DNA from: Herbidospora sakaeratensis
GTDB taxonomy: Bacteria > Actinomycetota > Actinomycetes > Streptosporangiales > Streptosporangiaceae
Assembly (NCBI RefSeq): GCF_001570525.1
Contig: NZ_BBXC01000013.1
Location: 186,001-250,000 of the forward strand
DNA: 64,000 nt
Reading direction: 5' to 3'
In this document: piece after piece, positions 1-8,401 of the stretch
How the letters are laid out: each line of letters opens with the position of its first letter
How positions within the stretch are numbered: position 1 is the stretch's first letter
Notes under the pieces: model-generated
Told to the model about the DNA's origin: nothing
The model's database searches: none
What the model saw: the letters and a program-made list of their open reading frames with translations, nothing else
Position numbers and translations under genes: made by a program

Positions 1-552
1 GGGGGCCGGGCCGGCGATAAAGACATCGTTCTGCGTTCCTCTCCATCAGGTGCACCGGAAACGAGGTGGGAGCGCTGAGGTTGCAGCGGAGCACATACGA
101 CCTGGTCATGAATGTCAAGCAGCTTGATACGCGGGACCCGCTGGCCAGGGAAGGTTCGGGCCGATCGCGTGAAACTTTCGTGGGTAACAGCCCGATCGTA
201 GGCCGGTGGCGGGTGTCCGCGTCGACCTATGAGCCATCGCCATATGGGACTCTTCGCGTCCATAAGTTTCGGAATAACGCCGATAATTTCATCCGAATGA
301 GATCGACGCGCGGTCGGGGATCGGCACGCTGTTCTCGACCTGGTCGGGGTCGAGACTCCCGGGTCGACCTGGATGATTCCGGCTCCCTTGCGGGGCGCCG
401 CCCGGAGGCGTTCGAGGACCTGCCGGAAGTTCAGGGGCCGCGAGATGGGCGCATCGCCGCCGGGGGAGCGATCGGAACGCAATACACGTTCGTGCCTCAT
501 GGCGGGTACGGCGCTCAGGTAACGTCCAGAGACGGGCGACTCGAGGTGGATC
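1..552. other. No convincing gene; left edge
   Basis: I find no reading frame here with a recognisable domain, ribosome-binding site or family resemblance. The frames that stay open on both strands have the arginine- and proline-rich composition of high-GC shadows. The stretch ends at the start of a flavoprotein gene fragment. A promoter for that fragment could lie here, but I cannot point to one. Confidence 0.5.
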
Positions 553-831
553 ATGAAGGTCGTGGTGATCGGGGCGGGGATGGGCGGCCTGGCGCTGGCT
601 CAGGCGTTGTCCCGTGGCGGGATCGAGGTGGTCGTCCACGAACGTGATCGGGCCGTGGAGGCCACCGGGGGATACCGGCTCCACCTCGACCACCGGGCCT
701 GCGCCGTGTTGCGCCGCCATCTCGCGCCGAGTCACTATCAGGCGCTGCTCGCCAGCTCGGCCGGGCGGCAGGCGTTCACGCGGTTCGCCATGGCCGACCA
801 CCGGATGCGCCTGCTGTTGGGGTGCCGGTAA
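553..831 (+). pseudogene. FAD-dependent monooxygenase, N-terminal fragment
   Basis: This encodes the first ~90 residues of a group A flavoprotein monooxygenase. A Rossmann dinucleotide-binding motif (VIGAGMGGLALAQALSR, about residues 5-21) sits at the N-terminus and is followed by the usual strand ending in an acidic residue (VVVHERD). Such enzymes are normally 380-420 residues, so about three quarters are missing. The frame stops at 829-831 just where Tn3-type transposase sequence begins. A C-terminal piece of the same enzyme type starts at about 13650 on the same strand. I infer that these are two parts of one gene separated by mobile DNA, with roughly 50 residues lost between them; they could instead come from two different relatives. 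Confidence 0.72.
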
Positions 832-900
832 GAACGTTGTCACACGCCCCAAACCGGGATGATCTTGTTTTGTGACCTGGCTTGTTGATGCTGAGCCGTC

Positions 901-1220
901 ATGGCGCGTGCCCCGATGGACATCGATGAACTGGTCGAGCACTGGACGATCCTGGACGAGGAACGTGATCTGATCGCAGGGAAGCGCGGTGCCACCCGCC
1001 TCGGCTTCGTGATCTTGCTCAAGTTCTACACCCGGCAGGGCCGGTTTCCGCGCGGGCGCGGGGAATTGAGAGGAAGGAGGAGGTCGAGCACGTGGCCAAG
1101 CAGATCAACGTGGCCGCCGCGGACCTTTCCTCCTATGAGTGGTCCGGATCGACGATCGAATACCACCGCAGCCAGATCCGCGCCCACCTCGGATTCCGTA
1201 CGTGCTCGGCCGCCGATGCC
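901..1220 (+). pseudogene. Tn3-family transposase, N-terminal (DUF4158) remnant
   Basis: From the ATG at 901 the protein reads like the N-terminal DUF4158 region of actinobacterial Tn3-family TnpA (ELVEHWTILDEERDLIAGKR, then GFVILLKFYTRQGRFPRGRGEL). The frame breaks near 1068. The homologous reading continues one frame over, as HVAKQINVAAADLSSYEWSG and IEYHRSQIRAHLGFRTCSA, to about 1220. Full-length TnpA is about 1,000 residues; only the first ~110 remain, so this cannot be active. It lies directly after the broken monooxygenase. A TnpA C-terminal portion in opposite orientation lies at 12135-13645. Both may derive from one element, but I cannot prove that. Confidence 0.75.
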
Positions 1221-1273
1221 GTGGTGCGGGTTGCCAGGAAGGACTGGACGGTCCCATCGTGCGCATGTGGGTG

Positions 1274-1966
1274 TCACGCCATGGCAACGCAGTCGACTTC
1301 GATGTCGAAATTCCCTGGCCAGGCGGGAACGCAGACGAAGACGCGGGACGGCGGGTCGACGGGGAAGTAGCGCGTGTAAATGGTGTTGACCGCCGCGAAC
1401 TTCTCGACCGATGTGCAGTACACGGTGCACTTGAGAATCTTGTCCAGCGACGAGCCCGCCGCCTGGAGGCAGAGTTCCATCTGGTTGAGGACGAGTTCGG
1501 TCTGCCGCTCGATCGATGCCCCAGCAGCGACCTGTCCGCTGCCCGGGTCGAAAGGTGGGAACCTGGAAACGTAGATCGTGTCGCCGTGCCTGGTCACGGC
1601 CGAGGTCGGTGCCTTCCACCGTTCGAGGTAGGTCGACAGCGGCTCGACGCGAATGATTTCCCTGCTGGTCGCCGGTTCTGGGACGTCGTAGGTCTCCAGG
1701 ACGCGCCGGTCGAGAAGCGGGATGAGCCGGCCGATGACGAGATCGGTGAAATGCGGTGTCGCCTGGTGGACGGCGAACGCCTCACGTGAGGCGTGGCGTT
1801 CCAGGATCACGATCTCGTGGTCGTCGTCGAGTTGCCGGTGGGGGATGAAGGAGATGTTGCCGGGTTCTGTTCGCGCGGCCCGGGTGATCTCCTGAAGGAG
1901 AGCGAGCGCCTTGTTCTGATTGCCGTTTGCGATCGACAGGCGGGCGATGACTTGCAGTTCGGGCAT
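1274..1966 (-). CDS. ABM monooxygenase-RidA fusion protein
   Basis: This 230-residue protein combines two small domains. Residues 1-~98 match the antibiotic-biosynthesis-monooxygenase (ABM, YgiN-like) dimeric alpha-beta barrel: LQVIARLSIANGNQNKALAL, then a central EIVILERHASREAFAVHQ. Residues ~105-230 are a RidA/YjgF/UK114 domain with the characteristic arginine in PPSRVFV and a C-terminal DIEVDCVAMA. RidA proteins hydrolyse reactive enamines and imines; ABM proteins act on quinols and polyketides or have structural roles. Joining them suggests a detoxification or tailoring step in aromatic or amino-aromatic metabolism, which is my inference. It is intact although genes on both sides are wrecks. 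Its stop codon lies within 55 bases of the Tn3 remnant. Confidence 0.82.
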   Translation of the reverse strand: MPELQVIARLSIANGNQNKALALLQEITRAARTEPGNISFIPHRQLDDDHEIVILERHASREAFAVHQATPHFTDLVIGRLIPLLDRRVLETYDVPEPATSREIIRVEPLSTYLERWKAPTSAVTRHGDTIYVSRFPPFDPGSGQVAAGASIERQTELVLNQMELCLQAAGSSLDKILKCTVYCTSVEKFAAVNTIYTRYFPVDPPSRVFVCVPAWPGNFDIEVDCVAMA

Positions 1967-1984
1967 GGCTTTCCTGTCGCCGCC

Positions 1985-2105
1985 GCATCGTGGCCTGCGC
2001 CGACCACAACCCGACGCCGCGTACCGCGGTGAGCGCGGAGATGATCGCTGGATCCTTCAGCGTGTCCATGGTCTCGACGTCGATGAGCCTGTCCCGACTT
2101 GAGGC
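1985..2105 (-). pseudogene. HhH-GPD DNA glycosylase (AlkA-like) remnant
   Basis: A short stretch read on the minus strand gives ETMDTLKDPAIISALTAVRG followed by VGLWSAQ. This resembles the helix-hairpin-helix of AlkA-type 3-methyladenine DNA glycosylases, where the family pattern is roughly LTAVRGIGxWTAxM. About 40 residues are recognisable. The catalytic aspartate region and the rest of the protein are absent, and the frame runs on into the ABM-RidA gene. It looks like gene debris left by rearrangement. The call rests on one motif and should be treated as tentative. Confidence 0.4.
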
Positions 2106-2539
2106 CTGCCCTCCCGTCATCTGGGCGATCACGCTGCTCGGCGAAACCGGGTCTCCCAGGTCCTGACCGGCAGCGTCGGGGCCTGGGATGTGGGCCGTGT
2201 CCCTCTGCGTCGAGGAGGGGCGGTTGTGCCAGTGGAGATCGCCGACGCACCAGGCGCTCGTGACCCGGTGGACCTGGATGGCGTCCAAGGCGCCGAACAC
2301 CCACGCACGCCGGCCACCCGGGCTCACACGCGGGTTTTACAGGCGGGCTCGGACTCACGATCGGGCCCGGACTCAGGTTCGCGTTCAGGCTCTCGGTCGG
2401 GTTCGTGGGCGGATTCATCCTCGGGCTCGCCGTCAGGCTAGCCGGCCGAAGGTACCCCGAAGCGGAGCTTCGCCGCTGCCGTCTACTCCCGGCACGCCTT
2501 GCATGCCGCCCTTCGCTCCGCCATGGGCGCACTGCTCTT

Positions 2540-2942
2540 CACCAGCCACGACCGCGCGCAGCGTCCGGTGCCGCGCATCGGCGCGAGCGGCGGACCGGCC
2601 ACAGGCTCTCACCGGTGATGCCGAGCGGCTCCCGGCTGGTCGCCAGCACCCGCAGCAGGGGGCAGCGTCTCAGCAGCCGTTCGGCCAGCGCCGCCACCCC
2701 GTCGACCAGATGCTCGCAGTTGTCCAGCCGTTCCCGCAGCGGATGCGACGCGGTCAACTCCCGCAGCTCCGGTACGGCCGCCCGATGCCCGCCCTGCCGG
2801 AGCTCCGCCTCGATCCGGTCCTCCAGCGCGCCGGCAGCGAGAGCAGTCCCCGTCGGGCCGGACCGCCGAGCGCCACCTCGCTCCCGTTGTCACGCCACGC
2901 CCGCGTGTCACCCAGGATCTGGAACCGCACGAAAGCCGCCAC
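2540..2942 (-). pseudogene. AfsR/SARP-type regulator, internally deleted
   Basis: On the minus strand the start near 2942 reads [20 protein letters not shown], the usual opening of the winged-helix domain of SARP/AfsR activators. After a frame change the BTAD domain appears ([20 protein letters not shown], then [12 protein letters not shown]). It joins directly to an NB-ARC piece ([20 protein letters not shown], then [20 protein letters not shown]). Most of the DNA-binding domain and the P-loop are missing. The gene therefore carries at least two internal deletions and one frameshift and is dead. It may once have controlled a biosynthetic or catabolic cluster nearby; the cytochrome P450 gene starts 131 bases away on the opposite strand. 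Confidence 0.72.
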
Positions 2943-3072
2943 CGGCTCGATGGATCGAAGCCATCGATGAACCCCATTGACAACAGTCGTTTCTGGAGAT
3001 CGATCCCGCGTACATAGGCTGGTTCAACAGCGCGCTGCCAGGAATGCCGTCACATCGGAGGTGGCGTCCGTC

Positions 3073-4314
3073 ATGACCAGTTGCCCAATCCGCTTTGACC
3101 CGCTCTCGCCGGAGCAGCTGGCGGATCCGTATCCGCTTTACGCTCGGCTGCGACGTGAGGCCCCGGTCTTCTACTCCGAGGCGCACGGGCTGTGGGTCGT
3201 CAGCCGGTACGAGGACGTGCTCGCGGTCGTACGCGACACGGAGACCTTCTCCTCCCAGAACGCGGTCCGTGCCTCCGTACGTCCGCTTCCGCAGCCGGTG
3301 CTGGACGTCCTCGCCACGGGCCGGCCCATGGCGCCGACGCTCACCGACAGCGACGGGCAGGTTCACCGCAGGCTCCGCCTGCTGGTCAGCAAGGCGTTCA
3401 CCCCCAAGCGCGTCGCCGAGCTGGAAGGCCGTATCAGGGAGAACGTCGACGCTCTCATCGACGAGTTCGCCGGCGACGGCCGCGCGGACATCATCGAGAG
3501 GTTCGCGTGGAATCTTCCGATGTTCACCCTCACCGACATGCTCGGTATCCCCCGCGACGACATCCCCACCCTGCATCGGTGGAGCGTCAGCTGGTTGCGC
3601 ATCCTGCAGGCGACCGACGGCGTCGAGGAACTCGTCACCCGCGCGCACGACGTCGTGGCGATGCAGCGGTATTTCATGGACGCGCTTCAATCGCGGGTGG
3701 GCAAGGCGGGAGAGGACCTCATGTCGAGCCTGCTGGACGCCCGCGTGGCCGATGGCGAGCCCATCGGGCATGAGGAAGCCATGCGCGTGACGATCAACCT
3801 CCTCATCGCCGGACATGTGACCGTCACCCGCAGCATCGGCAATGGTCTCACCACATTGCTGGCGCACTCGGACCAGCTTCAGGCCGTGCTGAACGACCCG
3901 GACCTGGTGCCGGCCATGGTGGAGGAGATCCTGCGCTTCGAGTCACCCGCGCAGGGACTTTTCCGTACCGTCCGCAAGGACACCGTGCTCAATGACGTGG
4001 CGATCCCGGCCGGCGCTCACCTGATGGTCCACTGGGCGTCGGCCAACCGTGACGAGCGGGTTTTCGGCGGGTCCGACGTCTTCGATGTCACCCGCGACTC
4101 CATGGCCACCCACGTCGCCTTCGGAAAGGGAGTCCATGCCTGCCTGGGCGCCCCGCTCGCCCGCCTGCAGTTGAAGATCGCGTTACCCCGGCTGTTCGAG
4201 CGGTTGCCGAATCTCCGCATGGCCGCGGGCGAGGACACCGCCGTGCGCGACACCATCTTCTTCGCGCGCGGCTTCAAGAGGCTCGAAATCGAATGGGACG
4301 TGAAAGACAGCTGA
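3073..4314 (+). CDS. Cytochrome P450
   Basis: This 413-residue soluble bacterial-class P450 has the ExxR helix (EEILRFE, about residues 284-290) and the heme loop FGKGVHACLG with the thiolate cysteine at about 357. I chose the ATG at 3073 because GGAGG sits 11 bases upstream; an in-frame GTG at 3061 also exists. The I-helix normally reads AGHET or AGxDT, but here it is AGHVT (about 245-249). The threonine is kept while the acidic proton-relay residue is valine. A rare TTA leucine codon lies near 4183. The gene begins the block of catabolic genes that runs to 9972. The substrate cannot be told from sequence; hydroxylation of an aromatic or terpenoid compound is a guess. Confidence 0.93.
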   Translation: MTSCPIRFDPLSPEQLADPYPLYARLRREAPVFYSEAHGLWVVSRYEDVLAVVRDTETFSSQNAVRASVRPLPQPVLDVLATGRPMAPTLTDSDGQVHRRLRLLVSKAFTPKRVAELEGRIRENVDALIDEFAGDGRADIIERFAWNLPMFTLTDMLGIPRDDIPTLHRWSVSWLRILQATDGVEELVTRAHDVVAMQRYFMDALQSRVGKAGEDLMSSLLDARVADGEPIGHEEAMRVTINLLIAGHVTVTRSIGNGLTTLLAHSDQLQAVLNDPDLVPAMVEEILRFESPAQGLFRTVRKDTVLNDVAIPAGAHLMVHWASANRDERVFGGSDVFDVTRDSMATHVAFGKGVHACLGAPLARLQLKIALPRLFERLPNLRMAAGEDTAVRDTIFFARGFKRLEIEWDVKDS

Positions 4315-4517
4315 GCCTATCGATCACAGCGATGACATCCATCGATGACAACCGTTTCCGGTGCTTCCCCGTCGTCGCATAGGTTCACCGCAGGGGCACA
4401 TTTCTCAGTTCGCCAGGTAAACGCTTCCGGATCATCGGTTGAGCGACCGCTGCACGCACTTCGCTGTACGCACAGAGCGTCACACGCATGCGCTCTGGCA
4501 GGTTCTTGGAGAACGCA

Positions 4518-5273
4518 TTGAACAAGCCGAATGATGAAGTCGTCATCGTCACCGGTGGTGCCAAGGGCATCGGCCGCACCTACTGCCACGCTCTCGCCGC
4601 CGCCGGTTACCGGGTGGCCGTCGCCGACATCGCCGACCCCTCCGACACCGTCACCGAGATCTTGGACAGCGGTCGCGAGGCCCTCGCGGTCGACGTCGAT
4701 GTCGCCTCGCCGGAGTCGGCCGAGGCGATGGCCGGGCAGGTGGCCGAGAGGTGGGGCCGCATCGACGGCCTCATCAACAACGCCGCCTACTTCACCGCAG
4801 TACGGAAAGCGCCGTTCCACGAACTCACGGCCGAGGAGTGGGAGAAAGCGTTCCGCGTGAACGTTCTCGGCACCTGGCTGTGCTGCAAGGCCGTCTTTCC
4901 CGTCATGCGCGAACAGGACTACGGGAAGATCATTAACACGTCCTCGATGGTGGTGGCGACCGCGATGCCGATGTTCCTGCACTACGTCGCGTCGAAGTCG
5001 GCGATCGTCGGTCTCACCCGCTCCCTCGCCCACGAGGTGGCGCGGTACGGCATCGCGGTCAACACCATCTCACCGTGCTACGTGCCCCACGACGCCTCGT
5101 ACGTCGCCAGGCAGGACCACGCCATGGGCACCGCGATCATCAACCAGCGGGCCTTCAAACGCGAGATGAACCAGCACGACCTGGTGGGCACGATGCTCTA
5201 CCTGATCGGGCACGGCTCGGACTTCGTGACCGGCCAGAACCTCTTCGTCAACGGCGGACGCGCCTTCACCTGA
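4518..5273 (+). CDS. SDR-family oxidoreductase
   Basis: This is a classical short-chain dehydrogenase of about 251 residues. It shows the cofactor-binding glycine motif TGGAKGIG near the N-terminus, NNAA, a serine in INTSSMVV, the catalytic YVASK (Y-x3-K), and a C-terminal NGGRAFT. I prefer a TTG start at 4518, which has GGAGA six bases upstream and leaves a normal short lead into VTGG; an ATG at 4488 without a ribosome site is the alternative. The gene lies between the P450 and the flavoprotein hydroxylase on the same strand, so it probably oxidises an alcohol or dihydrodiol produced in the same pathway. That role is inferred from neighbours only. Confidence 0.9.
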   Translation: MNKPNDEVVIVTGGAKGIGRTYCHALAAAGYRVAVADIADPSDTVTEILDSGREALAVDVDVASPESAEAMAGQVAERWGRIDGLINNAAYFTAVRKAPFHELTAEEWEKAFRVNVLGTWLCCKAVFPVMREQDYGKIINTSSMVVATAMPMFLHYVASKSAIVGLTRSLAHEVARYGIAVNTISPCYVPHDASYVARQDHAMGTAIINQRAFKREMNQHDLVGTMLYLIGHGSDFVTGQNLFVNGGRAFT

Positions 5274-5378
5274 GAGAGGCGTCGTCCGCTGCAGCAGTTT
5301 GGGGGAATCGGTGATTGGTCTGACGCGGCGGCACGACTGGTTATGCGACTGCCGGGCATTCGGAAGAGGCGTCGCAGC

Positions 5379-7031
5379 ATGAGAGCCGGGTTCGACGCCA
5401 CCGGGGAGACCCTTCCCGTCGCGGTGGTGGGCGCGGGCCCGGTCGGCCTGATCACCGCCCTCGGACTGACCCGGTACGACGTGCCGGTGGCCGTCTTCGA
5501 GGAAGACGACCGGCTCTCGCTGGACACCAAGGCCGGCACCGTGCTCACCCGCACCCTGGAGGTGCTGCACCGGTACGGGGTGCTGCCCGACGTGCTGCGC
5601 GCCTCACTGCGTATCGACGAGATCGGTGAGATCGACCGGGCCACCAACGAACCCACGCTGAGCGTGCGTACGGGAGACCTCACCGAGGACACCCGCTTCC
5701 CCTTCGTCGTCAACATCCCCCAGCACCAACTCGAACCGGTCCTGCGTGACCGCCTCGTGGCGCGTGAACTGGCGACCCTGCACATGGCGCACCGGCTGAC
5801 CACCTTCGAACAACACGCCGACCACGTCGAGTTGACGTTCGACACCCCGGACGGCGAGCGGCACGTCAAGGCCCGCTATCTCCTGGCCTGCGACGGCGGC
5901 CGCTCGCGGGTGCGTGAGCGGCTCGGTATCACGGTGGAGGGGCACACGCTCGACGAGCGTTACGTGCTGGTCGACCTCAAGGTGGATCTGGATATCGCCA
6001 ACCCGCGCGACTACCCCTACCTGGCCTACTTCTCCGACCCTTCCGAGTGGGTGGTCCTGGTCCGGCAGCCGCACTGCTGGCGCTTCCTCCACCCCCTGCC
6101 CAAGGAGGCCGCCGAGCCGACGTACGAGGAGTTGCGGGACAAGGCCATCCGGTTCATCGGTGAGGTCGAGGGCATCGAGGTGCTCGGTACCAACCTCTAC
6201 TCCGTCCACCACCGCGTGGCCGGGCGGTGGCGTACGGGCCGGGTGTTCCTCATGGGCGACGCCGCGCACCTGATCACTCCGATGTGGGCGCTCGGCCTCA
6301 ACACCGGCGTGCTCGACGCGTGCAACCTGCCGTGGCGGCTCGCCTGGGTGCTGCGCGGCTGGGCGGAGGAGTCGCTGCTGGCCGGCTACGAGGTGGAGCA
6401 GGCCCCAGTCGCGATCAAGGGTTCAGGCCAGATGGCCGAAGCGGCCCGCGCCGCCATGAGCCGGCAGGGCGATGCCGTGGGCGGGGCCGTCACGGCGATG
6501 ACCGACGGCAACTGGGGCAACGCGTTCACGCGCGGTCTGCTCGGGGTCCGCCTCGACGTCGATGGCACCGGCGACTGGTCGATGGTCAGGACCGGTTCGG
6601 CCCCGCTGCCGGTACGCACCGGCGACCGCGCTCCCGACCTGCCGCTCTTCGGCCTCGAAGGGCCGGTTCACCTGCACGATCTCACCGCCGAGTCCTTCGT
6701 CGCGCTCTACTTCACCGACACCCGGCGACGCCCGCAGGTGCCCGCTCAGGACAGTCCCGCACTGCGGCGTTTCGCGGTCTCCCGCTGGGACGCGCCGCAC
6801 GACTCAGGGCTGCGTGGGCGAGCCCTGTTCGACCCCGCCGACCGGGTGCGCCGCCGGTTCGGCGTGGGCACCGACACCGTTGTCCTGCTCAGGCCCGACG
6901 CGCACGTGGCCGCGATCCTGCCCTTCACTCCCACGTCGGATGAGGACGTCGCCGCGGCCGTTTATCAGCGCATCACCGGATGCGCTCCGATCCGTTTCGA
7001 GAAGTTCGAGAAGTTCGGGGAGAAGGCATGA
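5379..7031 (+). CDS. FAD-dependent aromatic hydroxylase (PheA/MhpA type)
   Basis: This 550-residue flavoprotein has an N-terminal VAVVGAGPVGLITALGL dinucleotide fold, the mid-protein DG motif (LACDGGRSRVRERLG) and the second FAD motif beginning GDAAHLITPMWALGLNTG. About 150 C-terminal residues look like the thioredoxin-like domain of phenol-hydroxylase-type enzymes. Family members usually read PPxGGQGMNTG at the second motif; here MWALG replaces GGQG. The ATG at 5379 is preferred over 5343 because of an AGAGG upstream. Its stop overlaps the cupin start (ATGA), so translation is probably coupled. The expected reaction is NADPH- and oxygen-dependent ring hydroxylation of an aromatic substrate, probably the one brought in by the adjacent ABC importer. 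Confidence 0.92.
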   Translation: MRAGFDATGETLPVAVVGAGPVGLITALGLTRYDVPVAVFEEDDRLSLDTKAGTVLTRTLEVLHRYGVLPDVLRASLRIDEIGEIDRATNEPTLSVRTGDLTEDTRFPFVVNIPQHQLEPVLRDRLVARELATLHMAHRLTTFEQHADHVELTFDTPDGERHVKARYLLACDGGRSRVRERLGITVEGHTLDERYVLVDLKVDLDIANPRDYPYLAYFSDPSEWVVLVRQPHCWRFLHPLPKEAAEPTYEELRDKAIRFIGEVEGIEVLGTNLYSVHHRVAGRWRTGRVFLMGDAAHLITPMWALGLNTGVLDACNLPWRLAWVLRGWAEESLLAGYEVEQAPVAIKGSGQMAEAARAAMSRQGDAVGGAVTAMTDGNWGNAFTRGLLGVRLDVDGTGDWSMVRTGSAPLPVRTGDRAPDLPLFGLEGPVHLHDLTAESFVALYFTDTRRRPQVPAQDSPALRRFAVSRWDAPHDSGLRGRALFDPADRVRRRFGVGTDTVVLLRPDAHVAAILPFTPTSDEDVAAAVYQRITGCAPIRFEKFEKFGEKA

Positions 7032-7390
7032 CCAGCGCCAAGACCGTGCCCGGCCCCGACGGGCAGCCCGTCGAACTGGGCCCCGTCGGCCAGGAGATCG
7101 TTTTCGAGAACGAGCAGGTGCGGGTCTGGGAGATCGAGCTGGAGCCCGGCCGATCGCAGCCGTGGCACCACCACCTCAACCCGTACCTGGTGATCGCCCT
7201 GGAGGCGGCGGACAACCGCATCGACTCGATCCACGGGGGTGACCCGCGTCTGGTGCACGAGCCCGTCGGGGGAGTTGTCTACCGCGATCCCGGCGAGATC
7301 CACATGCTCACCAACCGTGGCGAGGGCCGCTACCGCTGCCGTCTGGTCGAACTCAAGTGCCTGGGAGAGAACGACAAGGAGGAACAATGA
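7028..7390 (+). CDS. Cupin-domain protein
   Basis: This 120-residue single-domain cupin carries the first metal-binding motif (ELEPGRSQPWHHHLNPYLVI) and a second conserved strand region around VYRDPGEIHMLTN. The three consecutive histidines and the later GEIH histidine are the likely metal ligands. The start overlaps the stop of the hydroxylase gene, and its own stop overlaps the start of the next gene, so it belongs to one tightly coupled operon. Small cupins in such operons often act as ring-cleavage or isomerase-type enzymes or as sensors. Which applies here cannot be decided, because no characterised close relative is recognisable to me. Confidence 0.85.
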   Translation: MTSAKTVPGPDGQPVELGPVGQEIVFENEQVRVWEIELEPGRSQPWHHHLNPYLVIALEAADNRIDSIHGGDPRLVHEPVGGVVYRDPGEIHMLTNRGEGRYRCRLVELKCLGENDKEEQ

Positions 7391-8391
7391 AGGCCACCTG
7401 GTTCACCCGCTTCGCCGGGGCCGCCGGCGTCGTGCTCATGGTCGCCGCGTGCGGCGGCGGCGGAGGAGACGACGAAGGTCAAGCCGCCGACACCGTCCGC
7501 TATCTGACCTCGTTCAACACTTTTGGTCGCGACGCGTACGCCTATGTGGCGCTGGAGAAGGGCTACTTCAAGGACGCGGGGCTCAACGTCGACATCAAGC
7601 CGGGCACCGGCACCGTCGACGCGATGAAGCTGCTGGCCGGTGGCCGGGCCGACTTCGGCATCGGCGACTTCACCGGCACGCTGATCACGATGGCCAAGGA
7701 GAAGCTGCCCGTCGTCGCCGTCGGCATGGTGCACCAGAACTCGTTGGCCGCGATCATCGCGCTGGAGGAGGGCGGGATCAGAACGCCGAAGGACCTGGAG
7801 GGAAGGACCATCGGCGACCAGCCGGGTTCCACCGTCCAGGTGACCTTCCCGGTTTACGCCAAGGCCGCCGGCGTCGACGCGTCGAAGATCACGTTCGTCC
7901 CGGGCGCCCCGCCCGCGTTGCCACAGCTGCTGGCGAGCGGCTCGGTGGACGCGATCGGCCAGTTCGTCGTCGGCCGAGGGCTCATCGAAAAGGCCGCACA
8001 GGGGAAGAAAGCCGTCGTCCTCCCGTACGGCGAGGTCCTGCCCGACCTGTACGGCAACGCGTTGCTGACCTCGAACACCATGGCCAGTGAGAAGCCCGAG
8101 GTGGTCAAGAGGTTCGCCGCCGCCCTGTTCAAGGGCCTGGAGTACTCCATCGCCAACCCCGAGGAATCCGGCGAGATCCTCAAGAAGTACCAGCCCACCC
8201 AGAACGCGGAGGTCGCGGCCGCGGAGGTACGGGCGATGGCTCCCTACGTCACCGCGCAGGGCCAGACGATCGGCGCGGTCAGCAGGGCCAAGGTCGAGGC
8301 GAACATCAAGCTTCTCACCGATTCGGGTGCGATCCCGGCCGGAATGACTCCCGAGCAGGTCATCGACCTGTCCCTGACGCCGCAGGGCTAG
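7387..8391 (+). CDS. ABC transporter substrate-binding lipoprotein (NMT1/THI5-like)
   Basis: This 334-residue lipoprotein has a signal peptide with a lipobox (VLMVAAC, cleavage before the cysteine at about residue 23) followed by a glycine-rich linker. The mature part matches the NMT1/SsuA-like fold: YVALEKGYFKDAGLNVDI, then LLAGGRADFGIGDFTG. These proteins capture sulfonates, pyrimidine precursors, riboflavin or aromatic acids outside the membrane and hand them to a permease. AAGGAGGAA lies just before the ATG. With the two genes that follow it forms a complete importer. Its position inside the oxygenase operon suggests that the ligand is the pathway substrate. Confidence 0.93.
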   Translation: MKATWFTRFAGAAGVVLMVAACGGGGGDDEGQAADTVRYLTSFNTFGRDAYAYVALEKGYFKDAGLNVDIKPGTGTVDAMKLLAGGRADFGIGDFTGTLITMAKEKLPVVAVGMVHQNSLAAIIALEEGGIRTPKDLEGRTIGDQPGSTVQVTFPVYAKAAGVDASKITFVPGAPPALPQLLASGSVDAIGQFVVGRGLIEKAAQGKKAVVLPYGEVLPDLYGNALLTSNTMASEKPEVVKRFAAALFKGLEYSIANPEESGEILKKYQPTQNAEVAAAEVRAMAPYVTAQGQTIGAVSRAKVEANIKLLTDSGAIPAGMTPEQVIDLSLTPQG

Positions 8392-8401
8392 GCGAGGCGG
8401 C

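Noticed and set aside
66-647. A 193-residue frame at the left edge
   Set aside because: Low-complexity Arg/Gly composition, and it overlaps the recognisable flavoprotein fragment in another frame.
2188-2970. Plus-strand frame of 260 residues
   Set aside because: It overlaps the recognisable SARP remnant on the other strand and has shadow-type composition.
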